DNA of 64,000 nt from Acidobacteriota bacterium (GCA_029263395.1 JAJCXO010000030.1:62001-126000); one strand, 5' to 3'; positions 33,987 through 44,378 are shown, numbered from the stretch's first letter. Translations and numbers: made by a program. Notes: generated by a model from the sequence alone, not told the origin.

Positions 33987-35789
33987 TCAACCGCTACTCG
34001 CTGACACCCCCGCCGAGATGAACGAGGCGGCGGCGCCGAGTTCGTCGTGGACTCCAGCACCGAAGATGTGGCGACCTGGACGCATCAAGAGACGCGCTTC
34101 ATAGGTGTAGTGTTTGGTGCGAGCGTTGTCGTAGTCCTGCCGCGGAATCTGGATCAAGATCTCGTCCTGTTGGACGTCGGCGACCGCACCCTCTTCGTCC
34201 ATCGCCGTAAAATAGACCCTCAAACGCCCCTCGTAGGAGCTTTCGCGGGGTACCAGTACAATCTTACCGAGCGGGATTTGAACCAGAAAAGGGACCACCA
34301 CGTTCTGGGCGTCATAACGGCTCATCGCCCCGATACTGACCCCGATCTCGAGCGGATTCGTTTGCACGCCGTGGCGCAAGCTCGAAGCGGTACGCTCGCT
34401 CATCCGCTGGGACACTGGTTTGTCGCGATAGCCATCGCGATGGCGCACTGTCACGCCCTTTCTAGCAACCTTGACCTCAACTTCATGGTATCGCCCATCA
34501 CCAGCGCGCGCTGGTGAATAACCCAGCGAATAGTACGTCTTGAAGTCGGCGCCGACCCGGCTGAGGAGCGGCCCGATGTCGTTGACATTGACGATCGATG
34601 TACCGCCCGTTCGGTGGGCAATGTACTGAATCGAGTCCTGGAGATTGTCCTGGTGCATGTCGTTGGCGTAGGCAGCTCCACCATCGACGCTACTCGCCCG
34701 CGAGTTCTCTGCGTCGCCCGCCGTCAGCCCTTGCAGTCCGGAGGCGTCGATAGTGTGAAACGTCACCCCCGAGGCGTTGGCATGATTGGCCAGAACCTGG
34801 AACTCGCGCACCGCATTCAGCTGCTGGGACTCGAGAATCGCCGACATGTCCTCGAATTTCCGTTGAATGTGGAAAAAGAGGTCACGCCCTGGCGACATCG
34901 GCAAGCCATCCGAGACGTAGACCACGGCTTTGCGACCTGGAAGTCCAGCAACCGAGGTGATGGTGTCCCGCAAGGCATCGAGGGTGAACCGAAGATCGTT
35001 CATGATCGAGGAAGCGTGCTGGCGGGTGCGCGCCAAAACCGCAGTGGCGTCCTCGGATTGATCGATCTTCTTGAGCAAATCGCGTCGTTCCCGATTGGCC
35101 TGCAAGCGACCGCCGGTGAGCCCCTCGAGCTCAAACAAAGCCGACGTCACCAGGCTTTGATCTTCGGTGAACCGCTGCCGAATGTTGAGTGAGCGATCGT
35201 AGGACACCAACATCACCCGATCTTGTCGCCCGAGCGTGTGCAAGAACGCCCGTAGCTGACGAAAAACCCGGTTGCGATGAAATGGCTCGATATTGAAGTT
35301 GTCGACGTAGACGACAACATGTAGACGCTGATCTTCGGGAATCTCACGCAGGTTCAACTGCGCTGCTCGATCCCGAGCCTCCGGACTCGAGGCTGGCCTC
35401 GCAACCACTGGCTTGCCATCTGCAACCGCATAAAAATTCTGTATGACGATCGGCTTGCCATCTTCCAGTACTTCGAAGTCTTCCCGCGTTAGGCCGGTGA
35501 TCGGGTTGCCCTTCTTGTCGTTGACAAAAACTTCGATGTTGACGATGTTGACGTCGCGAGTCTCGAAGAAAGCTCCCTCCAGACGGTCATCGCCCTGAGA
35601 TCCGGTCGGCCCTTCTGCACTGGCCGCGGCACTCTCTTGAGCCAGCGCCGCATCTTGGGAGAACCACGGAGCGACGAGCAGCCAACCCATCACTAGCACG
35701 ATGACTGCTGCCCAGGGACTCCTTACGGTGAGGCGTCCTGCCGTGATGTTTTCAATGGTGTAGCGTCTTACGGCGCAGGATCGTCTCAT
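33987..35789 (-). CDS. secreted VWFA-related Acidobacterial domain protein
   Basis: This 600-residue exported protein has a hydrophobic signal (WAAVIVLVMGWLLVAPWF, about residues 26-43) and a von Willebrand A fold of the acidobacterial subtype: NIVNIEVFVNDKKGNPITGLTREDF before it, RLHVVVYVDNFNIEP, AFLHTLGRQDRVMLVSYD, LPGRKAVVYVSDGLPM and DFKTYYSLGYSP. The metal-site DxSxS is replaced by DNFN, so metal-dependent adhesion of the usual kind is doubtful. The C-terminal 130 residues are beta-rich. Proteins like this are numerous in Acidobacteriota and of unknown role. A standalone gene, converging on the palindrome array. Confidence 0.88.
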   Translation of the reverse strand: MRRSCAVRRYTIENITAGRLTVRSPWAAVIVLVMGWLLVAPWFSQDAALAQESAAASAEGPTGSQGDDRLEGAFFETRDVNIVNIEVFVNDKKGNPITGLTREDFEVLEDGKPIVIQNFYAVADGKPVVARPASSPEARDRAAQLNLREIPEDQRLHVVVYVDNFNIEPFHRNRVFRQLRAFLHTLGRQDRVMLVSYDRSLNIRQRFTEDQSLVTSALFELEGLTGGRLQANRERRDLLKKIDQSEDATAVLARTRQHASSIMNDLRFTLDALRDTITSVAGLPGRKAVVYVSDGLPMSPGRDLFFHIQRKFEDMSAILESQQLNAVREFQVLANHANASGVTFHTIDASGLQGLTAGDAENSRASSVDGGAAYANDMHQDNLQDSIQYIAHRTGGTSIVNVNDIGPLLSRVGADFKTYYSLGYSPARAGDGRYHEVEVKVARKGVTVRHRDGYRDKPVSQRMSERTASSLRHGVQTNPLEIGVSIGAMSRYDAQNVVVPFLVQIPLGKIVLVPRESSYEGRLRVYFTAMDEEGAVADVQQDEILIQIPRQDYDNARTKHYTYEARLLMRPGRHIFGAGVHDELGAAASFISAGVSASSG

Positions 35790-35958
35790 GGTGGCAAGGT
35801 CCTCGTGAGCTGAACCCGAGGAGATTCCTCCGGTCCATGGAGGCAGATCTTACCACCGGCACCGGCAGCCTATTCTGGCGGTTGGTGTGGGTTGAGGTGT
35901 GGGTGTGGTGGGTTTAAGTGGGTGTATCTCATGGGTCGAGGCTGGTAAGGTCTGGCCT

Positions 35959-38460
35959 ATGCGAGCAGCCATTCTTTTTCTAGCGTTAGTCCTCGTCGGC
36001 ACCATGCTTTGGCTGACGATGGCTTGGGTACCATCAGACGGTTCGACCCATTTTTGGCAAGCGCCAACCGGGACGCTGACGGTCCCAACCCAAGGTCTTT
36101 CCTACTTCCCTCGCTGGTCTCATCAACGGCAAGCGGCAACACCGCTCGAGACATCTATTGCCGCGGCTTCAATCGAAGGTGCGAGAGTCGACGTCTCAGT
36201 CCGTTGGGATCCCGCCCCCGGGACCTATCAGCTGTCGTTGACCGATGAGCTGACGACTGCGTTCGCGGATCGTGTCGAGGGCCGGATCAACGCCACCTTA
36301 CGTACGGTGGAGCTACGCTGTCTGCTCGTCGAACAGCTTGTGGAGGAACAACAGGCGGCCAGCAATGGCAACCAACCAGCGAACGACTGTCCAGCCAACC
36401 TTGCCGCAACACTCAGTCAAGAGTCAGCCACCGCCCTTGGCGCGCAACCCGAACGACTCGAGATCAGGATGACCCCCGATCCGACGGCGGTGCGGGAGCA
36501 GCTACTAGCGACGATCGCCGAAGATCTTGGCCCCGCGGACCGGCGCGTCTTGGTACTCGGTCTCGATGGCCTCGATTGGGACCTCGTGCTGCCGTGGGTG
36601 CAAGCTGGCAAGATGCCGCATCTCGATCGACTGATGAAGGCCGGGTCCTGGGGCGTCATGGAAACCCTCGTCCCCATCCTTTCGCCCCTGATCTGGACGA
36701 CTACGGCGACCGGTGTTTCCCCAGACAAACATGGCATCCTCGATTTTGTAGAGAAGGAGCCGACTCGCGGCATTCTGCTGCCGGTGACAGGCCGCAACCG
36801 CAGAGTCCCAGCGGTCTGGAACCTGGCCTCGGCACTCGAACGATCGGTCGGCGTGGTGGGTTGGTGGGCGACCTGGCCAGCCGAGCGAGTCAACGGCGTG
36901 ATGGTGTCGGATCGTCTCTACTACACCTTGACCCAGGGGATCTCAGAATCGGTCTTCCGACAAGATCCGCCAGAGCTGGTGTTTCCCGAGGATCGTACCG
37001 CCGATATCGTCGAACTGCGGGACCGGGCAGTGCAAGAGACCGACTGGCAAGCGGTACGGTACTTCATGGATGTGCCCGAGCAGCAGTTCACAGCCGCCGT
37101 CGAGCAGAATCTCGGCATGGAAGACCCCGTCGACGGCTTTCGTCGTATCCTGGCCTCGTCCCGCACCTACCTCGGCGCTGGACTTCAGCTGGCCAGTGAT
37201 CAGCCCGACCTGCTGATGGTTTATCTCGAAGGCACCGACACGCTGGGCCATCTATTAGCTCCGTATATGCCACCGCCGACCCTCGACATCGACCCCAGGC
37301 TGGCGGCGATCTACGTCAAGGCTGTGCCTAAGTACTTCGAAGTTGTCGATCGCTGGATCGGAAGATTCCTCGAACACTACCCACTGGACAAATCGGCGAT
37401 TGTCATCGTCTCCGATCACGGTTTCAAGTGGGACGAAGGGCGTCCCAGAGGGCTCTCCGGGACCGCGGGGCCGACGGCGCCGCTGTGGCACGAGACCGAC
37501 GCGGTATTCGCGGTCGCAGGCCGCGGCGTCGCAAGCCGCGGCAGAGTGACGGGGTCCTCAGCGTCGGTTTACGACGTCGCCCCCACAATCATGGCCTTAC
37601 TCGGCCTACCGGCGGACGCCGGCTGGCCAGGCACCCCCTTACCTGGCGTCACCACCCCTGCGCTCGATCCGATCGACTACGAGCCCCTGGTGCCGCCCTC
37701 GTCCTATCGACCCCAACTCAGTGGTGATGACATTCCGGTAGACCCAGAGTTCATCGCCAAGTTGCGATCCCTCGGCTACCTCGGTGGGGAGGAGCCAGGT
37801 CTCGCAGCATCCAGTTCTGCCGCAACCTCTGACGAAACGCCCACACCGGAAGAGCTACCCAAGTCCACGTCGGCGCCATCATCGGTCGATCCGGGGTCGG
37901 TCACCCGCGGCCAACTCAACAACCTGGCCGTGCTCAAGATCAATCAAAAAGAGTACGATGAGGCCGAGCCCTTACTCCGACAAGCCATCGAGCTCAGCCC
38001 AGAGTATCCCTCTCCACACTACAACTTGCGGCGCCTGTATATGGAAACGCAACGGTATGAAGATGCCGATCGCGAGTTGTGGCTGGCGGTATCCAAAGGG
38101 CTGCGAGATCCTGAGCGCACGGTCGATCGGGCGGCGGCAGACTACGACGGTCTCGAGCTACCCGAACGATCGGCAGCCCTGCTCGAAACCGCGATGGAAC
38201 GGTTCCCGGAACACGAACCGTTTTGGGTGCATCTGTTGGTCGTCAGAATCCGCCTGGATCAATGCGCCGAGGCCTTGGAGACCGGTGCTGAGGGATCACA
38301 GAAGTTTCCTTCGAGCGCGCCACTCCATGCTTTTTATGGGCTGGCGGCGGGCTGCGTCGGCGAGTTCGGTACGGCACGTACCGCACTGGAAACATCGCTA
38401 TCGATCAACCCGGATCAACCGAAAATTCGACGAACTCTCTCCCAGCTCCCCCCTGGCTAA
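35959..38460 (+). CDS. membrane-anchored alkaline-phosphatase-superfamily enzyme with TPRs
   Basis: This 833-residue protein starts with an anchor (ILFLALVLVGTMLWLTMAWV), then a type I phosphodiesterase/nucleotide pyrophosphatase-like domain: LGLDGLDWDLV (metal Asp), SPLIWTTTATGVSPDKHGI (nucleophile Thr), YLEGTDTLGH and IVSDHGFKW (metal Asp-His), to about residue 560. After a Ser/Thr-rich linker come TPR units (LNNLAVLKINQKEYDEAEPLL). The catalytic domain should face the periplasm. The substrate is unknown; phosphodiesters or phosphoglycans are possible. ATG 35959 has GGTAAGG at 8-bp spacing. It is followed by a TPR gene in the same direction. Confidence 0.85.
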   Translation: MRAAILFLALVLVGTMLWLTMAWVPSDGSTHFWQAPTGTLTVPTQGLSYFPRWSHQRQAATPLETSIAAASIEGARVDVSVRWDPAPGTYQLSLTDELTTAFADRVEGRINATLRTVELRCLLVEQLVEEQQAASNGNQPANDCPANLAATLSQESATALGAQPERLEIRMTPDPTAVREQLLATIAEDLGPADRRVLVLGLDGLDWDLVLPWVQAGKMPHLDRLMKAGSWGVMETLVPILSPLIWTTTATGVSPDKHGILDFVEKEPTRGILLPVTGRNRRVPAVWNLASALERSVGVVGWWATWPAERVNGVMVSDRLYYTLTQGISESVFRQDPPELVFPEDRTADIVELRDRAVQETDWQAVRYFMDVPEQQFTAAVEQNLGMEDPVDGFRRILASSRTYLGAGLQLASDQPDLLMVYLEGTDTLGHLLAPYMPPPTLDIDPRLAAIYVKAVPKYFEVVDRWIGRFLEHYPLDKSAIVIVSDHGFKWDEGRPRGLSGTAGPTAPLWHETDAVFAVAGRGVASRGRVTGSSASVYDVAPTIMALLGLPADAGWPGTPLPGVTTPALDPIDYEPLVPPSSYRPQLSGDDIPVDPEFIAKLRSLGYLGGEEPGLAASSSAATSDETPTPEELPKSTSAPSSVDPGSVTRGQLNNLAVLKINQKEYDEAEPLLRQAIELSPEYPSPHYNLRRLYMETQRYEDADRELWLAVSKGLRDPERTVDRAAADYDGLELPERSAALLETAMERFPEHEPFWVHLLVVRIRLDQCAEALETGAEGSQKFPSSAPLHAFYGLAAGCVGEFGTARTALETSLSINPDQPKIRRTLSQLPPG

Positions 38461-38545
38461 ACGGTCCTGGTGCCAGTCTGTTCACTAGCCGGGACAAGCT
38501 GCGAGATCACCTCGAAGAGATGATGTAGACTCATCTCACAGAAAG

Positions 38546-39337
38546 ATGAGAAGACTATTCTCGATCGTTACCGTCGCGCTGCTCCTGACGGTCGGCCCTC
38601 AGGCCGAAGCGTTAGGGAAGGACCGCCTTAAACTCGCCAGGTCGCAAGCGGCTAAGGCTGAGAAGATGGTCGAAAAATCTGAGTACGTCGGCGCCGAGCG
38701 CCTTTTTCGCAACGCCATCTCGATCGAACCCCTTCTACCCACTGCTTATCTGGGTTTGGGTAAGGCGCTGGTGGGGCAGCAGCGATATGCCGAAGCGCTC
38801 GACGTTCTAGAACAGGCTGAGCAACGTTACGTCGAATGGGAACAAGCGGTCCAGATCGGTGACCTGACCAAAAGAGTGGTGGCCGAGAGGCAGCTGCAGA
38901 GCATTGAGGACGTGCGGGCGACAATCAGTGGTCGCAACAGTGCCAGTAGCCGGGGCTCCTCCCAACCCGGACAAGTCGGGATTGGCCAGCTCACTCCTGA
39001 GAAGATCCAAACTGAACAGTTCTTGTTTCGCAATCATCGCGAGCTAGAGGGTTTTCATGCCATCCCGGCCCAGGTTTTCTACCTCGAAGGTATCTCCTAC
39101 TTGCGTACCAACCAACGTACCAAGGGAATCGAAGCGCTCAGGGTTTGTCTGCTGACCAACCGTCGGCACTACCTGGCGCATTACAACCTGGCGGTGGCAC
39201 TCTTTACTCAGGGAGAGTTCGACGAAGCCAAAACTCACCTTGATTCAGCCCTCAAAGGTGGCGTCGAGCCCCACGGTAATTTTGTCGCCGATCTGGACCT
39301 CGCTCTCGGTTCACGCCTGATCACTGGCGGACAGTAG
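38546..39337 (+). CDS. secreted TPR protein
   Basis: This is a 263-residue protein with a signal peptide (LFSIVTVALLLTVGPQAEA) and TPR helices at both ends (YVGAERLFRNAISIEPLLPTAY, HYLAHYNLAVALFTQGEFDEA), separated by a Ser/Gly-rich loop. No enzymatic motif. It probably works as a periplasmic scaffold with the preceding phosphatase/TPR protein. The start codon lies in an inverted repeat (CTCATCT at 38530-38536, AGATGAG at 38544-38550) that could mask initiation. It converges with the TPR/FG-GAP pair. Confidence 0.8.
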   Translation: MRRLFSIVTVALLLTVGPQAEALGKDRLKLARSQAAKAEKMVEKSEYVGAERLFRNAISIEPLLPTAYLGLGKALVGQQRYAEALDVLEQAEQRYVEWEQAVQIGDLTKRVVAERQLQSIEDVRATISGRNSASSRGSSQPGQVGIGQLTPEKIQTEQFLFRNHRELEGFHAIPAQVFYLEGISYLRTNQRTKGIEALRVCLLTNRRHYLAHYNLAVALFTQGEFDEAKTHLDSALKGGVEPHGNFVADLDLALGSRLITGGQ

Positions 39338-39351
39338 CTAGAGACCGGGTG

Positions 39352-40893
39352 CTATTCGACGCGCCACGGACGGTCGTTGGGCAATCCTTGGCGATACCTT
39401 TCGAGGCTGTACTCCAGGTGCTGGACGAAGCCGGGGTCGGCCTGATCCTGAGCCACCTCGAGCAGTGCTTGCTGAGCTGAGATGGCGGCATCGAACCTGC
39501 CGCCAGCTGCCAAGGCCATCGCCAAGGTTTCGACGTTCTCTGGATTGTTGCGATCCAGCTTTGCCGCCAATGCCAGCGCACGATCCGCGTCGGCTCGCGT
39601 ACAAGCTTTCGAAGTTGCCAAGAGGCGTGCCAGGGAACCACTGAGCTCCGGATCTTCCGGATGGATTTTGACCGCCTCCTCCAGAACGCTGCGTGCTTCG
39701 TCGTATCGCTGCAAGGCGATCCAGGCTAGGGACTCGAGGTATCGAGCCCGCACAAAGCTAGGAGAGATCTCGACGGTCTTCCGAAAGTGCTTGGCAGCAG
39801 GCTCATAGTCTCGGGTCCGCATCAAGACGCTGGCGAGTCTGAAGTTGAGTTTCACATTAGCTGGAATCTGCTCCAGCGCCTTCCTGTAGAAATCAGTAGC
39901 TTCGGTGAGCTGGTCCCGAGTGTCGTAGATTGTCCCAAGGTTGAGCAAGGCGAGGCCAAACTCTGGATCGAGACGTAGTGCCTCGCGAGCACTCGCCTCC
40001 GCGGCGTCCAACTGCCCCTCGTGCAGCAATACCGCGGCCAAATTGAGATGGGCTCGTTTGCTATCTGGATTGGCAGCAATCGCTCCGCGAAACGCCTTTT
40101 CGGCCAAGTCGAAACGTTTCGACTTGAGCGCCTGGGCACCGGTGGTCAGAAAGATCTGCGAACTCACACTGAGCGAGCTGACCTCGGCGAGGATCTCATC
40201 CGGCACAACTAGCTTGGCCTGGCCGGCCAGAGCGGTGTGCTCCCGGGCCTTGTCGATCTGTCCCAAGTGACGGTAAGCCAGCGCCAAGGGATATTGCAAT
40301 TGACTAGCCTGTGGTTGAGCGTCCAGCGCCGCCACAAAGTGCTGCACCGCTGCCGCATGGTCCTCTTGGGTGGTCGCAATCTTACCCAAGGCCGCATGAA
40401 CCGGTGCCGCCAACTCGGGCTCGTCAATCACCTTCTGCAATAGAAGCCCAGCCGGTTCAATATCACCCAGTCCGATGAGCACTCGCGCTAGCCTCAACGT
40501 AGCCAACGGGTGGGCGCTATCGAGTTCCAGCACGCGTTCGAACTTCGCCTTGGCCTCTGGAAAGCGCGCCGTATCCTCATAGATGTAGCCCAGCAAGTAG
40601 GGCCAAAGGGGCTCTTCAGGTTCGATCTCGGCGGCGTTCTGGTAGCAGGCCTCGGCTATTGGGAACACGTGGTGGGCGTGAAAGACCTGTCCAGTATGGC
40701 CATAAAGACGACCACGGGCGCCGCCTTCTGCACCCTCGAGGGCGCTCACCAACGCCTCGCGGGCGGCGGACAGTCGCTCTTCAACACCCGTCTCGAGACC
40801 CGTCAGCTCCAAGTTTGGCAACGGAACTTCAGCTACCCCTGGTGTGCTGATAATCAGCATCAACACGAGAGGCAACACAGTCGACCGAATCAA
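39352..40893 (-). CDS. secreted TPR-repeat protein
   Basis: This is a 513-residue protein with a signal peptide (TVLPLVLMLIISTPGVA) and about twelve TPRs covering nearly the whole chain (ACYQNAAEIEPEEPLWPYLL, KRAHLNLAAVLLHEGQLDAA, FGLALLNLGTIYDTRDQL, RYDEARSVLEEAVKIHPEDP). It overlaps the FG-GAP gene by 4 bp (ATGA), so the two are translationally coupled. TPR proteins paired with CRTAC1/ASPIC proteins recur in Acidobacteriota and Planctomycetota and are thought to form extracytoplasmic assemblies; the job is not known. Confidence 0.85.
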   Translation of the reverse strand: MIRSTVLPLVLMLIISTPGVAEVPLPNLELTGLETGVEERLSAAREALVSALEGAEGGARGRLYGHTGQVFHAHHVFPIAEACYQNAAEIEPEEPLWPYLLGYIYEDTARFPEAKAKFERVLELDSAHPLATLRLARVLIGLGDIEPAGLLLQKVIDEPELAAPVHAALGKIATTQEDHAAAVQHFVAALDAQPQASQLQYPLALAYRHLGQIDKAREHTALAGQAKLVVPDEILAEVSSLSVSSQIFLTTGAQALKSKRFDLAEKAFRGAIAANPDSKRAHLNLAAVLLHEGQLDAAEASAREALRLDPEFGLALLNLGTIYDTRDQLTEATDFYRKALEQIPANVKLNFRLASVLMRTRDYEPAAKHFRKTVEISPSFVRARYLESLAWIALQRYDEARSVLEEAVKIHPEDPELSGSLARLLATSKACTRADADRALALAAKLDRNNPENVETLAMALAAGGRFDAAISAQQALLEVAQDQADPGFVQHLEYSLERYRQGLPNDRPWRVE

Positions 40894-42800
40894 GGCTCGG
40901 GCTCCGGTTGCGTACCTTCACCCTTGTGCAAGGTAGTGTAACGCCCGAGCGGTGGAGCACTCCAAATCTCACTCGAACCATCCGGCCAAAAGACGTGGGC
41001 TCGTCGGACCTTCGGTTTACGATCGACTGACCCCAAACCGAACAGAATCCGAGGATCGTTGGCCGAGGCAAAGCTGCCATCGCTCCGCACCCGACGCCAC
41101 AGCTTCCGTCCGTCGGCAAGCTCGAGAGCAACCCGCGCTCCCACCGCATCCCGCTTCAGCTCCGGATTCACCAGACGCAGCCCCAACCAAGCCTGGTTGT
41201 GTCCAGCTTCGTTGCGCAGCAGCCTCGCCGGGCCATTGTTGTTGGCGATCACAACATCGGTGTCACCGTCGTTGTCGAGGTCTCCGAAGGCCGCCCCTCG
41301 GCTCACCTCGGAGGTTTCGAACGCTGCTCCTGCTTGCGCGGTAATGTCCTCGAAACGTGCTGCACCACCACTGGCTCCAAGGTTACGGAACAGCTGGTTG
41401 GGTTGATGCAGGGGAAACGGATCCTTTGCCAACACCAACTCAGCGATCACTTGTACCGCACCATTGGCGGTCAGCAAGTCGATCCAGCCATCATTATCGA
41501 AGTCCACCCAGGCTGTTCCAAACGACGTAAACGGGACGCTGGGAGCCGCTAGCCCAGTAACCAACGTCTTGTCGCTGAACCAGCCATCACCCTCATTGAC
41601 GTAAATCGTGTTGGTCTGGCGATTGAGATGCGTGAGGAAAATATCGTCGTCACCATCGCCATCAAAATCGGCGGCGTCAACACCCATCGAGGCCTCGGGC
41701 TCACCATCCATATTGACCGCAACACCGGCCAACGCTGCTTCATTGACAAACCGGACGAGGTTGTCCTTGCCACGCCCTTGATTGATCCAAAGTTGATTCG
41801 ATAGCTGATCATTGGCGACATAAAGGTCCGGCCAGCCGTCGAGATTAAAATCCGCCGCGACAACTCCCAACGCACCGCCAAACTCGGCAGCGATGCCGGC
41901 AACCGCGCTGACGTCTCGAAAACTCACTTGACCATCCGCGCCGGGACCGAGATTGCGAAACAGCCGATCCGGGACCGAGGGATAGGAGCGCGGCCCACAA
42001 TAGTCACGTGCACTGGAGGTCGTAAAGCAGGGTTTGTGAGTATCGAGAGTGAAGTCGACATAGTTCCCGACATAAAGGTCGAGCAGGCCGTCGCGATCGT
42101 AGTCGACGAAGGTTGCGCTGACACTCCACTCGTCAACGCCAACCCCAGCACTGGCGGTCGCATCGACAAACGTACAGTCGCCTTGGTTGCGCCATAGCTG
42201 ATTGTCGCCGAAATTGGTCACATAGAGATCAACCGCTCCATCGTTGTCGATGTCACCGGTAGCAACACCCATGCCGTAGCGAGTCGCTCGCAGGCCACTC
42301 GATTCGGTGATGTCCACCAGCTTCGCTCGTCCATCGGCAAGGTCATTACGATAGAGCCGATCACCGAGCTCGCCGTCTGATCCGAGCATCGCAGGCTTGG
42401 GCGGAAACGATGCCTCGGCGAGGGACTTTCCCTTGCCCAACATCGTGCCTTGCGACAAATAGACATCTAGATCACCATCGCTGTCGCAATCGAACAGGCC
42501 AACTCCGGCACCCGCGACTTCCGCAAAATAGAGTTCACCGGACATACCGTTGAAGTGCACAAACTCGAGACCACTCTCAGCCGCAACTTCAACGAACAAG
42601 GCCGGCGCATCAGCGCGCACTTTCTCGGCGCTTACCGTATCGGCGCTTACCGTATCGGTACCCACCGTCTCAGCGCGCACCTCACCACTTGACCCGAGGC
42701 AACACGCAGCAACCAAGCTGATCGTCACTTTTCGTAGATCCAGCGGCCGTTGTGCTGTTAGGGGGGTGTTGATCAAAGGTCTCTCAGTTGGCGGCTTCAT
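40890..42800 (-). CDS. secreted FG-GAP/VCBS repeat protein with ASPIC/UnbV domain (CRTAC1-like)
   Basis: This is a 636-residue exported protein with a seven-bladed integrin-type propeller of calcium-binding FG-GAP loops (DCDSDGDLDVYLSQG, DIDNDGAVDLYVTNFGDN, DYDRDGLLDLYVGNYVD, DFNLDGWPDLYVANDQ, DFDGDGDDDIFLTHL, DNDGDTDVVIANNN) followed by an ASPIC/UnbV domain (GARVALELADGRKLWR, FGLGSVDRKPKVRRAHVFW, PDGSSE). Such proteins bind Ca2+ and act outside the cell. The mature N-terminus carries 15-18-bp repeats (TDTVSADTVSAEKV). It is coupled to the downstream TPR gene by a 4-bp overlap. Confidence 0.92.
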   Translation of the reverse strand: MKPPTERPLINTPLTAQRPLDLRKVTISLVAACCLGSSGEVRAETVGTDTVSADTVSAEKVRADAPALFVEVAAESGLEFVHFNGMSGELYFAEVAGAGVGLFDCDSDGDLDVYLSQGTMLGKGKSLAEASFPPKPAMLGSDGELGDRLYRNDLADGRAKLVDITESSGLRATRYGMGVATGDIDNDGAVDLYVTNFGDNQLWRNQGDCTFVDATASAGVGVDEWSVSATFVDYDRDGLLDLYVGNYVDFTLDTHKPCFTTSSARDYCGPRSYPSVPDRLFRNLGPGADGQVSFRDVSAVAGIAAEFGGALGVVAADFNLDGWPDLYVANDQLSNQLWINQGRGKDNLVRFVNEAALAGVAVNMDGEPEASMGVDAADFDGDGDDDIFLTHLNRQTNTIYVNEGDGWFSDKTLVTGLAAPSVPFTSFGTAWVDFDNDGWIDLLTANGAVQVIAELVLAKDPFPLHQPNQLFRNLGASGGAARFEDITAQAGAAFETSEVSRGAAFGDLDNDGDTDVVIANNNGPARLLRNEAGHNQAWLGLRLVNPELKRDAVGARVALELADGRKLWRRVRSDGSFASANDPRILFGLGSVDRKPKVRRAHVFWPDGSSEIWSAPPLGRYTTLHKGEGTQPEPEP

Positions 42801-43035
42801 TCACGCAAAATCCAGTGGGAAACGTGAGGGAAGACAAGGCAATGTGCATCCGTAAGTCTACCAGACCGGCTCCCGTTCACCCGGTGGTCTGACAACGCCC
42901 AACCACTGGTGTTGACCGGCCCAACATTCGAAGATGGTGTGGGATGCCAGGCGCAGACGTCGAGCCGCCGGCAGCATCACCTGTCGGTTGTGCTAGGGTG
43001 TTTGGGTTGCTCTGGATCGAACATCGCCGAACGTC

Positions 43036-44376
43036 ATGATCGCATTCGTTTCCCTTTTCCTGGGCCTCATCGTGGGCCTCGAACCTGTCGAGCTGCTGGT
43101 GGACGAATCGGTTGCCAGCGTCGAGATCCGCCTCAACGGGGAGACCATCGCCGAACTCCAGGGCAGCCCATGGTCTCGAACCCTGGACTTCGGCCCAGAA
43201 TTGCGACCCCACGAGCTACAGGCTATCGCCTACGATCGAGACCATCAGGTTGTGGCTCAGGCCCGACAATGGGTCAACTTGCCGCGACCACCAGCCGAGG
43301 CAACGGTGATGCTCGAAGGCGGTGACGAAGGACGCGACGTCATCGCCCGCCTCAGCTGGGAAAGCGTTGTTGCCAGCGTCCCAAACAGCATCGACATCAC
43401 ATTTGATGGCCGTCCCCTAACGGTTGAAGATCCAAACCGTATCCGCTTACCTAAACACGACCCTGAACAACTCCACTTTCTCCGCGCCGAGCTCGACTTC
43501 TCGCGCAATGTCTCCACGGTCATCGAAATGGTCTTCGGCGGGTCTTACGCCGATCGCCTCAGCGTGCAGCTCACCGCAGTACCAGTGAACCTTCTACGTG
43601 GTGCAGACTTACCCTCCATCGATGCGCTGGGTAGTCGCCTCTCGAAGGAAAATCGTCCACTGAGTGTCGTCGCGGCCGAAAAAGGACCAGCAGAAATTGT
43701 CGTGGTCCGCGACGAAGGGATCCGCGGCCACCTCAACCGCATCGGCAGGACCAGTGGGAAGTCTCTCCGCCGACACGCTCGCCTGGGCCTCGAAGGTCGG
43801 GCCGCTAAATCTCTACGCTTCAAGATGTCGTTGCCACGGGATCATCAGGTCCGCTTCCTATGGCCCTTCTCCGAGCGCCGCGAACGAGAACGTCTCGACT
43901 TCGACTTGCTGATTCCATCGCAAACCTTCACCTCCCGTGACGGTGGCCTCTACTGGTTGCTGACGGAATATTCGCCGCCAGCAAGCTTCGCGCCGAACCA
44001 ACGGCTGACCGACGCAGTCGCAGTTGCTGGACTGCTCGCTGCCGGGCGTAATCGACGACGGGCGGTCCTCCTCGTAGTCGGTGCCGACGCCCGTGACACC
44101 AGCACGTTCTCACCCCAGCAGGTTCGTAGCTATTTGCGTCAGTTGAGGGTGCCTCTCTTCGTCTGGTCACCAGAACCAGCCTCAGCTTCCCTGCGTGAGG
44201 GCTGGGGCGCCGTCGCCGACATTTCATCACTGGCAAGCTTGGAGCAAGCGGTCAAGAATCTACGGCGACAACTCGAACAGCAGCGGATCGTCTGGGTTGA
44301 CGGGGTTCACTTACCCGAGGACATCATCCTTGCGCCCAATCCAAAGAAAGCTGGCGACCTGAGTCTGGTCCGTTGA
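43036..44376 (+). CDS. secreted Ig-like/VWFA-like hypothetical protein
   Basis: This is a 446-residue protein with a short N-terminal hydrophobic stretch (MIAFVSLFLGLIVGLEPV), an Ig-like beta domain (VASVEIRLNGETIAELQGSPW, residues 25-80), a middle beta-rich region, and a C-terminal part that resembles a degenerate VWFA fold (RRAVLLVVGADARDTSTFSP, VRSYLRQLRVPLFVWSP). I do not recognise a named family. It ends 2 bp before the start of the peptidase gene, so the two are probably one operon and may act together at the cell envelope. Confidence 0.7.
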   Translation: MIAFVSLFLGLIVGLEPVELLVDESVASVEIRLNGETIAELQGSPWSRTLDFGPELRPHELQAIAYDRDHQVVAQARQWVNLPRPPAEATVMLEGGDEGRDVIARLSWESVVASVPNSIDITFDGRPLTVEDPNRIRLPKHDPEQLHFLRAELDFSRNVSTVIEMVFGGSYADRLSVQLTAVPVNLLRGADLPSIDALGSRLSKENRPLSVVAAEKGPAEIVVVRDEGIRGHLNRIGRTSGKSLRRHARLGLEGRAAKSLRFKMSLPRDHQVRFLWPFSERRERERLDFDLLIPSQTFTSRDGGLYWLLTEYSPPASFAPNQRLTDAVAVAGLLAAGRNRRRAVLLVVGADARDTSTFSPQQVRSYLRQLRVPLFVWSPEPASASLREGWGAVADISSLASLEQAVKNLRRQLEQQRIVWVDGVHLPEDIILAPNPKKAGDLSLVR

Positions 44377-44378
44377 CC

